From assembly GCA_036417435.1 (NCBI GenBank), contig CM070900.1, positions 170,180,815 to 170,244,814 on the forward strand: a DNA stretch of 64,000 nt, written 5' to 3'. Shown piece by piece: positions 23,664-36,322 of the stretch (the stretch's first letter is position 1; every line of letters begins with the position of its first letter). The DNA is from Inia geoffrensis. Lineage: Eukaryota > Chordata > Mammalia > Artiodactyla > Iniidae. Made by a program: the position numbers and the translations under genes. A model generated the notes under the pieces. That model made no database searches and was not told where the DNA came from. It saw nothing but the letters and a program-made list of their open reading frames with translations.

Positions 23664-25631
23664 ATATTTTTAAGTTGACGTATCTTTTGTATCAAAATTG
23701 TATTCATTTTAAAAGGTAATTTATTAATGTTTACAGCTTTGTATTAGCATAAAAATAGCATTTGATTGAAAACCAGTTTTCAACAGTGAGGTACTGAAGG
23801 TGGCTTTATTAGAAATTTGGTCAAAGACTAGAAATTCTTCCAACAAAAATCAGGAAAAACAAGAGAGATTTAAATTTTATTATAATTGACTTAATGATAT
23901 ATTATGGTTATTATTTCTCTCTCATCAGAAATATAAGATTTATTCTGCCAGTTTCTTTAGAAGGTGATTTATTTTTCTTCTTTTGGTTGTAGTATTGTAG
24001 GTTTCAGATTATGTTGATGTGTTGTTAAATGGAAATTCAACTTCCAGTAGATTTAAAATAGAAAACCACTGCCTGACTTCAGGCTATCTACACGGTAATT
24101 GCAGAAAGAATTTTGTTAGTTGCATGTAGAATGAATGAGCACAGGCTTTATGAAGTGCTGTGAAGACAATCCATCCAGCTGAGAAAAGACTTTGAAGATG
24201 ATTGCCTTAGGAATCCTTGAGCATACAGGCTGACAAAGTGACTCTAATTCAAAGAATGCAAACCTTCTTGATTTTTATGAAGATAACTATGAGAACCACT
24301 GGGAAGTAACTACTTCATACAGGGCATAATTGACATTTTAAAAACATTTTATCTGACTGAGTTAGCAATGCAGGTTGAAATGGAAACCAATTTACTCTGT
24401 TGGAGTTTTATAACTCCATGCTACATTTTAAAAATAAGAAATATAAGGATGCTGTACTGAAATGAAAGTTAAGCAATAAAATAGGCCAAAGATGAAACTG
24501 TATGGCCAATGTTATAATGTCATTACATACCACAAATTAATCACATATTTTTTTCAGTTTAGGTAAATCGAATGGCAATAAAAGAGAAAGTTTAAATATT
24601 AAAGATGGTAAGACCACAGTTTTTATAGACACTCATAGTTATGTCCCCATCTCCAGTTTTTTCTTCTTCCTTATAGAAACTTCAATTATTTTGTAGATAA
24701 ATGGCTGCATATTGAAGTGGGTGGAGCCCTCATTTTTCACAAATGTGGTTAAGTTCTGGTCAAGGAAATCTTAGCAGAAATGGTGAGAAAAACTTGTTCT
24801 CAAAGGGAAGAGAAATGGCTTTTTTTGTCCTTTTCTCGTTCTGCTAGACTTAGTGGTTGAAGCTCAATAAGCTTTCTTGAAACTCCAGTTGGAAGGATAT
24901 GTAGAGCTGAGTGGGAAAAACAAGATTCCAAACCCTTTCATCCCTAGATTATCTACTTCCAGGTTTTCTATGTGGCAGAGAAACTTCTATGTTGTTTAAA
25001 ATGTGGATATTTTGATTATCACTCACAGGCAGGCTTAATCCTAAGTAATGCAGAATTTTGTATAAGACCATGCCCTGCTCACTTGTTACGTTTATCAATG
25101 AATTTGAGTAATAGTTTTTAATGGGCATAAAATTAAATTGTCTCTCCTATCTTCTATTGTCCCTACTTATGGACTCATTCCTTGAGCATTGTGAATAAGA
25201 CCCTATATGCTTTCACTTTTCTGAATATTTCATTCAAGAGAGTCACTGGGATTATCAGTCAGAAAACTTAGGTTCAGTGCCTGAGGAAAACGTTCCCAAC
25301 ACATGACTAGGCTTGAAAGGTTAAACAAAATTACACCTGCTCCTTTGATAGAGAAGAATATTTCAAAAGTGACATAGAACTGAGTCTCCACATTCTAACT
25401 GCTAGGAAACAGCTAATCTGAGGGAGAAGCAGTTCACATTTTTCTCTTTCCCTTGATATTCTCAGTAGTCCATAAAGCTATTAAGAGAAGTAAAGCTAGA
25501 AAGCCAAAGTGAAATTGAGCTTTCCTTGAGGTCATAGGTATTATGCAGTTGGAATTTTTATTTAAATAATTAAAATCCAAAAATTAAATGAGTTTGTCTT
25601 GTGGTTTGGTCATGTCAAATTTCTTACACAA
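23664..25631. other. Non-coding sequence, nothing recognised
   Basis: I see no exon, RNA gene or young repeat. Parts such as 24700-24960 could be old interspersed repeat, but I cannot name a family. Confidence 0.4.
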
Positions 25632-25803
25632 CAGTGGTTCTCAAACTGGAGTATGCAGCACATAGAGGGCTTGTAAAAGAACTGACTGCTGGACCCCAGA
25701 CCTAGAGTTTCAGATTTAGCAAGTCTGAATGGGTCATAGGAAACAGACTAGTTCCCAGGTGATCCCAATAAACAGATCCAGGGACTGCATTCTTAGAAAC
25801 TTT
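25632..25803 (+). mobile_element. MER5A-type hAT MITE
   Basis: It starts with the hAT-Charlie terminal sequence 'cagtggttctcaaactgga' and continues with 'gagggcttgtaaaagaac', 'gctggaccccagacctagag' and 'agttcccaggtgatccc', all as in MER5A. The 3' inverted end is degraded. Length of about 170 bp is near the usual 189 bp. Confidence 0.85.
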
Positions 25804-25869
25804 CTCTAAACTACTAAGGATTCATGTCCATTAGACCAAATGAGGATAGATTAAAGAATAAAAGATAGC

Positions 25870-26233
25870 TCAGTTGTTAAATATTTTTTTCCCATAAAGT
25901 TTATATGTTGACATCCTAATTTCCAATAAGATAGTATTAGTAGGTGAGTCCGTTGGCAGGTTATTAGGTCATGAGGGTGGAACCCCCATGACTGGGATTA
26001 GTGCCCTTATAAAAGAGGCCACAGAGAGTTCCCTTGACTCTTCTTCCATGTGAGGAAGCAATGAGAAAATGATGGTCTATGAACTAGGAAGTGGGTTCTC
26101 ACCAGACACAGATTCTGCTGTCAACTTGATCTTGAACTTCCCAGCCCACTGAACTGTGAGAAATAAATTACTATTGGTTAAGCCACCCAGTCTATGGCAA
26201 TTTGTTATAGTAGCCAAAACAGACTAAGACAGC
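25870..26233 (+). mobile_element. MLT1A-type LTR (ERVL-MaLR), plus strand
   Basis: Recognised by 'aggtcatgagggtggaaccc', 'tgggattagtgcccttataa', 'ccatgtgaggaagcaatgag', 'aactgtgagaaataaatta' and the end 'aaacagactaagacag'. It is the same family as the LTR at 223, in opposite orientation. No internal region is attached. Confidence 0.85.
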
Positions 26234-26574
26234 GATGTAGGGAGAAAAACATTATCTGTTAATACTACCAATGATCATCCTATCATGCTTTTAAAAATCT
26301 ATGGCAGCAGTGCCAAAACTGGACTGAATATAGGTAGACTCATTAGTATTCAAAATGGATGCCTGAGTTTATGTGCTGACATCAGATATGACGATGTTAG
26401 ATTAACCTAAAAAAAAAAAAAAATGTAAGGTAGGGTGATTAAGAGTTGAGAGAAGAGTGCCAAGGATGACCCCTTGTTGCTGGCTTCTCTGACCAGCCTA
26501 GCGGTACAAACAAGACTGGAAGTTGGGTCCATTATTTGATGTAGATATTAAGACTGAGCTTCCTGTAAAAGAGC
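26234..26574. other. Non-coding sequence, nothing recognised
   Basis: It includes a 15-base A run near 26410. No gene or named repeat. Confidence 0.4.
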
Positions 26575-26660
26575 AGGTACCAAACTTAAGCATACATGAG
26601 AATCACATGGAGTGCTTTTGCAAAGTACAATTTGAAATCCTCACCCAAACCCACTGATAA
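26575..26660 (+). repeat. Possible MER5-like fragment
   Basis: 'tgagaatcacatggagtgct' and the following stretch resemble the middle of MER5A/B. The fragment is short and has no intact ends. Confidence 0.45.
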
Positions 26661-26929
26661 ATCTTACAGATGTGATCTCAGTTCATTTTAAAATAAGAAT
26701 TACAGATGACTTTGATGCAAATGGCCTGATGGACACTGTTTGGGAAAAAATACTATGGGAAAAACAGCTTTTAGAGGCAGCCCACATTCCTTGGCTCTCT
26801 GTGCCCTTCCAGCAATGGAATCATTCAGACTACTGCTTCCTTCATCACCTCTTCTCTCACTGACTTTCCTGCCTTTTTCTGTCAAAGACCCTTGAGATTA
26901 CATTGGGCATCCTCTTGGAAAATAAGAGG

Positions 26930-27720
26930 AAAACAAATCAAGTAAGAGATGGGCAAATATTTATGTAGACATTTCACCAAAGAAAACACACAAATGTCTA
27001 TTCCCATGAAGAGATGTTTAACATCATTAGTCATTGGGTAAATGAAAATTAAAACCAAAATGAGATAGCACTATCATTGAGAAGAAGGGCTATAATCCAA
27101 AACATGGTTAATGCGCAGTGTTGGAAACTGAAACTCCTATACATTGCTGATAAAAATACAAAATGTACAGCCCCTTTGGAAAACATTTTGACAGTATCTT
27201 TAAAAAGTTGCATGTGATCCAGGATTCTACTCCTAGGTATCTACCCAAGCAAAATTAAAACCCATATCCACACAAAGACCTGTAGTAATCACTCATAGGA
27301 ACAAACTAGAAACATCTAAATAGTCATCAACTGGTAAATGGAGAAACAAAATAAAGTGCATCAATACAATGGTATACTACTCAGCAATAGAAGGAACAAA
27401 CCATAAATACATCTAACAACTCTAACAAATGGATAAATCTCAAAAACCTCTTTAACTGAAAAGCTCAAACTGAAATAACTATGTATTACATTATTCCATT
27501 TAAGTAAAATTTCTAGAAAAAACAAAAGTGTGTGTATATATAGCATATACACATTCTTATACAATATATATACACATTCATATACATTTGATAAAATATA
27601 TATATCATGTATGTAATGATCAGTAGATAAAACAATCAGTAGTTGCCTGGTTGCCTGGCGCTGGGTATAGGAACTGAGTTTGACTGAAAACAAAAACATC
27701 AGAAAATTTTAGGGACACAG
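26930..27720 (+). mobile_element. Old L1M fragment, plus strand
   Basis: The order of ORF2 landmarks is that of L1 in sense: 'catttcaccaaagaaaacac', 'acatcattagtcattgggta', 'ctatacattgctgataaaaa', 'ggtatctacccaagcaaaat', 'caatggtatactactcagca'. Many substitutions and indels indicate an old L1M lineage. A TA/CA-rich stretch at about 27530-27615 interrupts the region before the 3' UTR-like part. Confidence 0.85.
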
Positions 27721-28499
27721 AACAAAGAACAATGCATCACATACAAGGCAAGATAAAATTTTGATCAAATTAGTCAACAAAACTTATTAAACACTAAATT
27801 TAGAGGTATAATTAAGGTTTGTAGTTCACTCTTTCTCCTTCTTTTCCTCCCTCTGTGGTTCATATATTTGTATGAATTTATCAAATACAGTTGGTCTAAG
27901 TAAGAAGAAAGGATCCACTATTAAGATATTTTAAGTGATTTTGTTTTATTTAAAGTATCTTAAATGATTTTAAAGGACAGATATTAAAAACTTAGGTAAG
28001 GAAATAAAAACCCACTGATACACATTAGAAGAACCTAAAGGTCATACACTCTAAAAAACAATTTGAAATAGGCTCCCCCGCTTCCTTCTAAGAGAAGCTT
28101 TTTCAGGAAACACATTAAGAAGCTTAAATTTCTAATCCTTCAAAACTGACTGGGTGCTTGAAATTTGAAAATGCCACAAACCAGTAAATTGAAACTAGTC
28201 CTGTATAACATAAAACCCATGCCCATGGAAAGGAACCATAATTAAGAAAGTCAAAGATCTAGAAGCAAGGCTTAAGCGTTTTAACAAATGTTATCAGGTT
28301 ACAAAACTGGCAGACAATGGGAAGAGCCCAGCCAAAAAAGGAAGTCTTTCAGCTCTTGGGTCTCTTCACTTTTCTGTTATAAAAATATGTTTTAGAATGA
28401 ATCATTTTTAATATAGACATAATATGCAGCTTAGTAAAAATATTTTAGCTTTACCTGTGTTTATTTGCCAATACCTGTGCTTTGATTACCTTGGAACTT
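27721..28499. other. Non-coding sequence, nothing recognised
   Basis: No exon, RNA gene or named repeat that I can support. Confidence 0.4.
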
Positions 28500-28622
28500 T
28501 ATGTCTGGGATTAAATTCAGATTCAGCTAAATGGACTAATCCGTGGCAAAAAAAAAAAAAAAAAAAAAAAAACAATAAGCCTCAATTTTCTCATCTCCTA
28601 AAGGGCATAATAACATTTAGTT
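28500..28622 (-). repeat. Probable MIR, antisense, split by a poly(A) run
   Basis: 'aagcctcaattttctcatct' (28577 on) matches the reversed MIR core, and 'tctgggattaaattcagatt' upstream resembles its 5' part. An uninterrupted A run at 28547-28571 sits between the two halves with no retroelement body attached. Confidence 0.5.
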
Positions 28623-28789
28623 TTGCACCATCTTTATTTTTAGGGGTTGAAATATGTATTTATTTCATAGTCTTCCAAATAGTAAATGCTTAGGGTAGAA
28701 CATTCAGGCAGATTTCTAAAGAAGAGCCCCACTTCCCAAGATTCCTGACACTTGTTTATTGACTCAAGCATGAAACTAAGTGCTGCTAT

Positions 28790-29270
28790 AAAATGATTTT
28801 ACAGATGTAAATAAGGACACAAGACACTTGACCTATAAGTACTCAGATTATCTGGGTTGCCCTGACTCAATTAGGTAAATTATTTTAAAAATAGAATTTG
28901 CTCTAGCTGGTAACAAGAGGGACCATCAGAGATTCAAAGTACAAGAGGGATTTGATGTACTGTCACTGCCTTGAAGATGGAGGGGCCACAGGACAAGGAA
29001 TCAAGTGGTCTCTAGAGAGGAGAGTGGTTCCCAGCCAATAGCCATCATGGAAGTGAGGTTCTCAGTCCTGAAATCACAGTAGCCACATCACAAATTTGGC
29101 TAACACCCTGAAAGTAAGCTTGGAAGTGGATTCTTCCCCCCAGATCCCTAGTTTGTTTGACACTAAACAAAGGACCCAGTGGTACCTATCCAGACTTACA
29201 AACTCTATAGAACTGTGATGTAGTAAATGGATGTTTTAAACCACTAAATTTTTGATGATTTGTTAAATAC
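28790..29270 (+). mobile_element. Possible old MaLR LTR fragment
   Basis: 'cagattatctgggttgccct', 'gaggggccacaggacaagga' and the 3' stretch 'tgttttaaaccactaaattt' resemble MLT1-class LTR landmarks in the right order. It is heavily diverged. Confidence 0.45.
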
Positions 29271-29561
29271 CAAAAGAAATCAAATGCAACATTTAACAAA
29301 ATGTAGTTTCTCTCTTTCCTTTCATATAGCCTGATAGAAACAAAACTCATTAACTTTTTTTAAAACACAATAGTCTACCGTGTGCAGTAACTGCACACTG
29401 ATAATAAGGTTCATCATAAATAATTACTAAAATTATTTAATAAAGCTCATTAAAAATACTAAATAAACACTTTGAATCCCTTATAATTACTGTATGAAAA
29501 ATATTCACAATAGTTTTCAATTTCTCATTTTACAGGTAAAGTCATTCTTAGAATCAGAATG

Positions 29562-29771
29562 CAGATGACCCTTGAACAGCACAGTTTGAACTGTGCAGGT
29601 TCACTTATACACAGATTTTTTCAATAATAAATGCTATAGGACTACAGTGTGGTTGGTTGAATCCCAGAATGGGAACCATGTATATGGAGGACAACTATAA
29701 GTTGTACGTAGATTTTCCACTGTGGGGAAGGTTGGCACCCCTAACCCCCGATATTACTCAAGGGTCAACTG
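29562..29771. mobile_element. Tigger-like (Tc1/mariner) MITE, copy 1
   Basis: The ends are inverted repeats: 'tgacccttgaacagcac' at the left, and at the right 'actcaagggtcaactg', whose reverse complement starts 'cagttgacccttgag'. Inside are 'gttggttgaatccc' and 'ggcacccctaacccccg'. A TA follows the right end, as expected for this superfamily. About 210 bp. A diverged second copy is at 58292. The subfamily (MER8/Tigger-related) is uncertain. Confidence 0.75.
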
Positions 29772-32700
29772 TAGTTTATGTATGAAGCTCTTCTGGATCT
29801 TTATTTAGCTTTTTTTCCACTGGTTGATGCAACCTCCATATTTCAGTAAATACAGTAAATTTCAGATGGAGGTGTATATTTATAAGCTACAAACTTAGAT
29901 CCATGGTGAAGCAAAATCATAATTTACCTGGCAAGTTTTTTGACTCAACTGGTTATATAATTTATGTTAGGCTTAATTTAGGAATATCCACATTGTAGAG
30001 ATACATCAAGCCATAATATATGTCTCTAATCAACTCCTACTGACTCTTTATTCCTCTTTGACACATTGTCCACGTGGGAATTAAAGAGAATTCACGGGTC
30101 TATGCAAAGGTCTAGCATAGGTGGTAAAGACCTTGATAACTTAGTGAACACTTTCCAGTTTTTCCATCAATACATATGTACATCTAAGATAACTGTGACA
30201 GTGTAGATGCAGACATAATTAATTCTCACCATCTTACAAAGTGATTTTCACTGTCAATACCCAAAGCCTGGAGTGTCATTTCCTTGGCTGTTCTTCTCTT
30301 GGCCCCATCACTGAAGCCACTGTCTATGGTCACTATTACCTTGTGTCACCTCAGCACTTGTTGGAGAAGGTCTTGAGTTACTGAGACAGAGGTTCAACAT
30401 ATTTGAGTGATTGATGACAAAGTTGCCACATTAGATCATGGAAGCCAATGGATATGGCTCATTTGAAAGACAAGGAAGGAAGGTGAGATAGAGATAGCAG
30501 ATGTCTTGGGATTGCAAAAGAGTGAGGCCAGTTGAGCAAGTTCATGTTACTGATGATTCCAAACAGACAATAGGAAAGTCAAGAGGAAGGGAGTGGAGAC
30601 GAGATGGCCAGAGGGAACATGGAGAATCAGAACATGGTGACCATTTGACTAATGGTGATGAAGAGAAAACTTAGAAGATGTCTTTGGGGATAGTTTTCCC
30701 TTTGATTGATTTCAGTTTGCTAGTAAAGATTTTGCCTGTGTAGTAGAGCAAATTACCTTTGTGGAGTAAAAGATTGAGGGTACTGACCATGATTCCAGCA
30801 TTCAGTACCTGCCTGGGCAGGGGAGTACCAAACAAGGTTACAAGTAAGCTTCAAATACAATGTGCCCAGAAAGAAACCACATTCCATGTGAAAAATGTTA
30901 ATATTGAAAGAAAACGTGCTGACTTCAATAAACCACTGGTAAGAGGTAGGAATCTAAATACTACGGAAGATGCAGTAAATGGAAAACTGGTGTGGAAGAC
31001 GGAAATTGTTTCTTAAATGGAAAAGAAGTTTGAGGAGAAAAATAAAAGTGAAGACCCATAAGCAAGAGCTCTCAACCTTCTCTGCACATTAGAATTGTCC
31101 TGGTTGGGGTGGGGTGGACTTTTCTTCGTTGCAGTGGAACCTAGGTTTCCTTATCTTAAATTGAAACTTATTCTGGAAATAACAACCATTTTTCTAAAAG
31201 TCTACCATTGGCCTAGTAATAAGGAAAAGTGGTTTTTAGTCCTATAACTGTTGAGCAACATTAGGTAATTTACTTGTTATTCTTCACATCAAGATTTTAT
31301 TTATAAAATGACATGTTTAGTTTATAGATGACATCTCTGGTATCCATCTGTATGTCTCCCTATATAATAGGTTTTGGGATCAGATTCCTAGGGTTAAAAG
31401 TGGGAATTTACTTTCTGTTATTGTTATTGTTGCAGGAACATGGGTCAGTTCTTTTACTTCCTATCTCTGGTTTTCCTCCTCTGAAAAAGAGAGGTAAAGT
31501 TAGCTCTGACCATATAGCACAGAAGTAAATAAGAAAGTATATGTACAACCAAACAGTAACTAGGACATCCTAATCTTTTAAATATAAGCTCATATATTTA
31601 TATAAATTTTAAAATATAATCATAGAATATATATGTTCAATATTCTCTTTATAATGATATAAGACAAATCTATATAACATAGTATAAAACACAATATCTA
31701 TATGATTATTAATAACATATCATATGCATTTTTCTGATATAACCTACATTTGTATATTGCATATTCTTAATATGTTAATTCCCAGACTGTGAATTAAAAG
31801 TCAACTATTTAAAAATTTTTTACATGATTCATTATGTGAGAAGTTATGTAGTAACCTCAATATGAACATTACATTTACTTACTTTCAAATATTTCATTTT
31901 TACAGTAAACAAATAAAAGTTTCTACTTAAAATCAATTGAAAACCATTCTTAAAATTTGTTGTAGGTAAGAATACCAAACAAAGAACAATGAGAAAACTC
32001 AACATAAACCTCACTAATGCTTTTATGAACTATGATCTATTTGACATTATTAATACAAAATGTATCCAGCATCATTTGGTATGCACTTCAGGCAAAAATG
32101 CTATTCTTTTTCTTTTCAGAATTGAAAATAATTTATTCACAAACTACTAACATGTTTTAATTTGGTTTGCTATTTGAGAATGTAATTGTTCTATTTTATA
32201 ATCAATTAGTGAAATAGTTACAAATATCAGCAGATTTGAACAAAAAAGGAAGATTTCTCTAATTTCATGAGCTATTGTTTAAAACCTTATAACTGAGGAA
32301 ACAGGTAATTGACATTTTTATTAGTAGTACAGCACCAAATTCTTAAAGCATCAGTCTTAATAATCAAAGTAAATATAGAGGGCCTACATTTGCTTTTCAG
32401 AAAATTTGAACATGTGTTTAAAAATATCAAACCTAGCTAGGATGGTCAAATACCAACATGTGTATATTTATACAATATTAGAATGGCTTATTAGAAGGTG
32501 TTAGAAAACTTACAGTTGAAGACAATGGAAAAATATCTTTGTTCATAAAAACACCAATGAGAAAATGAAAAAAAATCTTAAAGAAATTACCTTTGTTTTA
32601 AAGGAAAGAAACATGTACTTCAATCTCTTCTGCTTAATAAAGTGTATTAATTTATTACTAAATTTTTCTCTTTATTAAAAATATTTACCTTATTTGGCTA

Positions 32701-34654
32701 ATTATCATAAAAGTGTTATGTTTATCACATTGTAAAAGGTTTGATTAATGGAAACAACTGAAATAATAACAAAACCTTCTTTTGGGAAGCTTAATGTAAT
32801 TGTTTTTTGAAAATGAGCAAATATGAGCAGAGCTTAATTGGTTTTAGTGAGGAGTGTTTCAGGGAAGGTGAATAAAATGAAATGGCTGAAGTTTATGTTA
32901 CATATAAAGAAGTAAGAAAATATTAAGGTAGAAAGATAATTCCAGGCAGGTAATGAATACCTCATTAAGAGATATGGATTTTATTAAGTGCACATGGGGA
33001 GAAAGTGGAGTCTTGATCAGGTCACTGGAATGTTTCCAGAAAGGATGGGAAATGACAGTTATTGAGCATCTTAGGATAAAGGTCACATAGTAATAAGTGG
33101 AAGGTCTGGCATATGAGCTAAGAAAATGTTGGCTCCAAAGCCCACCTTCCCTCTATTACACTGCATTGCAAAGCTATGTGAATGAATGGGGAGAGAACCA
33201 ATGCTTGGACTCCTAGAACTAGCCAAGTGAATGAAAGGACCTCCTTTAGAAAATGAGGCCAGAAAAGAGAGAGATTAAAGTTTTTGAGTTTTAAATAATT
33301 GCACAGGGAAAATAATAACGAAACATTATAGAACTGGGGATTGTATCATGATCCACGGCTAGTAAATCTTTCTCCTGTGTTGGGAGTGGGTGAGGATGGG
33401 AGGTTATAGGGCATAAGAAGCAAAGAGTAGTAAACCTCCTGAAACACAGAATGGGAAGATGTTAAAAGTAGAAGTCTGGCTTTAAGACAGAATTAGTCAC
33501 AGGGCAAACATGGTGTGCATTAAGCCAAAGTAAACCAAGACAAAATTTTTTCAGTAACAAGGTTGGGAAGAATAACAACTCAAAAAAACCTATTTTATTT
33601 GTAAATTAGAAAATTACTGTTGTCATTTAGACATGGAATCAAGTGTCAACATAGGATCACTCAATACAAACGAAGGACTAGTTGAAGTTGGATAAAATGA
33701 ATTACTAGAAGTATACATTTCCCTGAACATTCCCTAGCAATTTCATGAAATGCTAGAATAGGGTAAGAGAAAGTCAAAGGTGCTTGACACATTGGACTGA
33801 CTTGATAACCATTTATTGAATTGGCTTTATTACAGTTGAAACATTGATAGAAAGAGAGTTTTCACAGTAGGTCTGTAATACTCCCTGTTTACTAGTTAGA
33901 TGAAGGTACGAATGATCTTAACTAGATCTCCTTATAAAAATGTTAGTAGCATTTACTATTAGAAAGTACTGGAAGCTCCTATCTAAAAGATTCTTTTAGC
34001 AGAATATATTTATTCATATGTATTGTTTAATGTAAACCTAGAAGTTATGGATTTATGAGACATGACTGGAGACTGGAGCACAGTAATATAAGCATATTCT
34101 ATTTAATGAAATGAGTATACAGAAAAGAAGTTTTGAAATCACAACAGCTTCTTTTCTTGTGTACAGTGCTTTAAAAAGTCTTACATCAATAGGAAATCAC
34201 GGTCTGTTTCAACGGGGCATAAGAGACATTCTTAGAAGTTGCATCAGATATTTTTAATTCCTCCAGAGAAAGAAAATTTGCTCTGTGTTTACCTGTTTCA
34301 TTTGAATCATCAGTGAAGTTTGGTGTGAGAATGTCTGTGAATCTCATTTGACAGTTAACCTTTGTTTTAACATAGGTGGTTATCTGACAATCTTCAAAAA
34401 ATAAGTATTTATTTATATCCACTGAGAATAAAGCAGTGTTTGGTGTTATTTTTATGACTGTTGTCCAAATTATACACATAGAGAAAAGTGAAGTGTCCTT
34501 TTTATTCTACCATCATCCATCCATTGAAGAATTACCCTTCCACTGGGATTTCCTGTTTAAATATTCATGTAATATTTATATTTGGTGCAATTATTTTAGA
34601 ATTTTTCTGAATATTCCTTAATTCTGTAAACCTTATCCAAGATAAAACTTAGCT
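29772..34654. other. About 4.9 kb without any recognised repeat or gene
   Basis: I could not name any repeat here, which is unusual against the rest of the window. AT-rich tracts occur at about 31570-31760. Open frames (30759-31016, 31328-31528, 32898-33086, 34186-34479) are short and lack recognisable domains. Confidence 0.4.
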
Positions 34655-34785
34655 TCACTGAACATCTAAAATGTCCTCGGCATTTTATACACATTGTCAG
34701 GAATAAACCTCGGAACACTCTGTGAAAGGAATGTTTGATTTATTTTACTCATGAGGCTAATGAGATATAAGAAAGTTAAGAAAAC
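34655..34785 (+). repeat. Possible MIR fragment
   Basis: 'ctgaacatctaaaatgtcct' to 'ttactcatgaggctaatgag' has the order of MIR core landmarks but is strongly diverged. Confidence 0.35.
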
Positions 34786-35964
34786 TATAATTTGTTATTC
34801 TCAGCAAATCTGAAACTTTTTTGGCCCTGGAGTTCTATCTTCCCTCATATTTTGTAATTGTCAGAAAACATGGCATATTAAGTGATAAAACTCCTGTGTT
34901 TTAGCCCATGATCTTTGCTTTATTTCACTTCACCCTTTGGCACAGTTATGTTTTTATCTTCTCTACTTTTCAACTCTGTCGAACAGGTCTTTTTTGTATT
35001 CTACCCTATCCCACTCACCAATATCTTTAGAAATGTTTTGATTTTATCAAATAATCATTTGACATGTCTCTAAGGGCAAAAAAGTAACTTCTAGGGAAAA
35101 AAGTGTTGGCTTAACATATAAGGTTATGTGAATAACAACTATTTTTCCCTAATTTAGTTCTTTTATTTATAAAAATAGCTTAATTCTGTCACTGCTATAA
35201 ACACCCATATCTGAAAGATTTGGTAGGTAAGGCTGTGGGCTTTTTCTCTGTCTCCTCACTTCAGGATCCAGAGAGCATTTTTTTCCTATTGGAAAATAAT
35301 GGTTCTCTATTACTTCATTTAGTGATTTATCCATGTAATACATAATCATATATTAAGTGTTTATGAAGTACCAACTAATCTCAAGTACTTTGCTATGTAT
35401 TCAAAATAAAAAGTGCATTCATTTTTGTGATATTTTGCTCTAATATATTCTAATGAATGTAGCACTTCATTTTAGAAATACATATATTGCTTTATTTTAA
35501 AAAATTCTTAGTAAGAAAAGCAAAGTAGAATTATGTCCTAGTGGTAATTTACACATTATATACATACGCATACAAGATATACATATTCATATGTTCATGT
35601 ATACATTATACTTATATATAATGATGTGCATTAATATTTATATATATGCATTATAGATATACATGCTATATATATAGGTATTTATAATTCATAAGAAGTA
35701 AAAGATAAAAGAACAATATAATAATGGGACCATAAGAACTTGATACTTTAAGAGGTAACCTAAAATACAATTTTTCAGCTATTAGGTGATTCATTTTAAT
35801 TTGCCCACTAACTATCCCAGATATCTCACTCTGGAACCAGGAATTTCTTCAAATAAACTATTGAAGAGTTTTAATACTCTTTGATCTACTAACAAGAGAT
35901 GAGCAAAAGTCAAATCTGGAAAATCAGTGCTCATAGGCTGTATTGAAAAAGTGATTAAAAATTA
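34786..35964. other. Non-coding AT-rich sequence
   Basis: No gene is recognised. An imperfect TA/CATA-rich tract lies at about 35555-35690. Confidence 0.4.
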
Positions 35965-36285
35965 AGCCTGTAGTTTTGATTTGCATTTCTCTAACAATTA
36001 GTGATGTTGAACATCTTTTCATGTGCCCCTTGCCCATCTGTATGCCTTCTTTGGAAAAATATTTTGATCTTCTGCCCATTTTTTGATCAGGTTGTTTGTT
36101 TTGATGATATTAAGCCACATGAGCTGTTTGTAAATTTTGGTGAATAACCCCTTGTCAGTCACATAATTTGCAAATATTTTCTCCCATTCTGTGGGTGTCT
36201 TTTCATTTTGTTTATGGTTTCCTTTGCTGTGCAAAAGCTTTTGAGTTTAAGTAGGCCCCATTTGTTTATTTTTGTTTTTCTTTTC
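35965..36285 (-). mobile_element. L1 ORF2 fragment, antisense
   Basis: Reversed L1 ORF2 sequence is clear: 'ttttgatttgcatttctcta', 'gtgatgttgaacatcttttc', 'atttgcaaatattttctccc', 'tttcctttgctgtgcaaaag'. It is truncated at both ends, with no 3' UTR. Some divergence suggests middle age. Confidence 0.88.
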
Positions 36286-36322
36286 ATTACATTTCATTTA
36301 CATTTCATTACATTTCATTACA
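36285..36322. repeat. Short 'cattacattt' tandem repeat
   Basis: Three to four imperfect copies of a ~10-bp unit ('catttcatta' type) directly follow the L1 fragment. Confidence 0.8.

Noticed and set aside
24700..24960. Possible old LTR or DNA transposon
   Set aside because: A few strings look familiar but I could not follow a family's landmarks in order.
28424..28693. 89-codon frame containing a poly-lysine run
   Set aside because: The lysines are the translation of a poly(A) run within MIR-like sequence.
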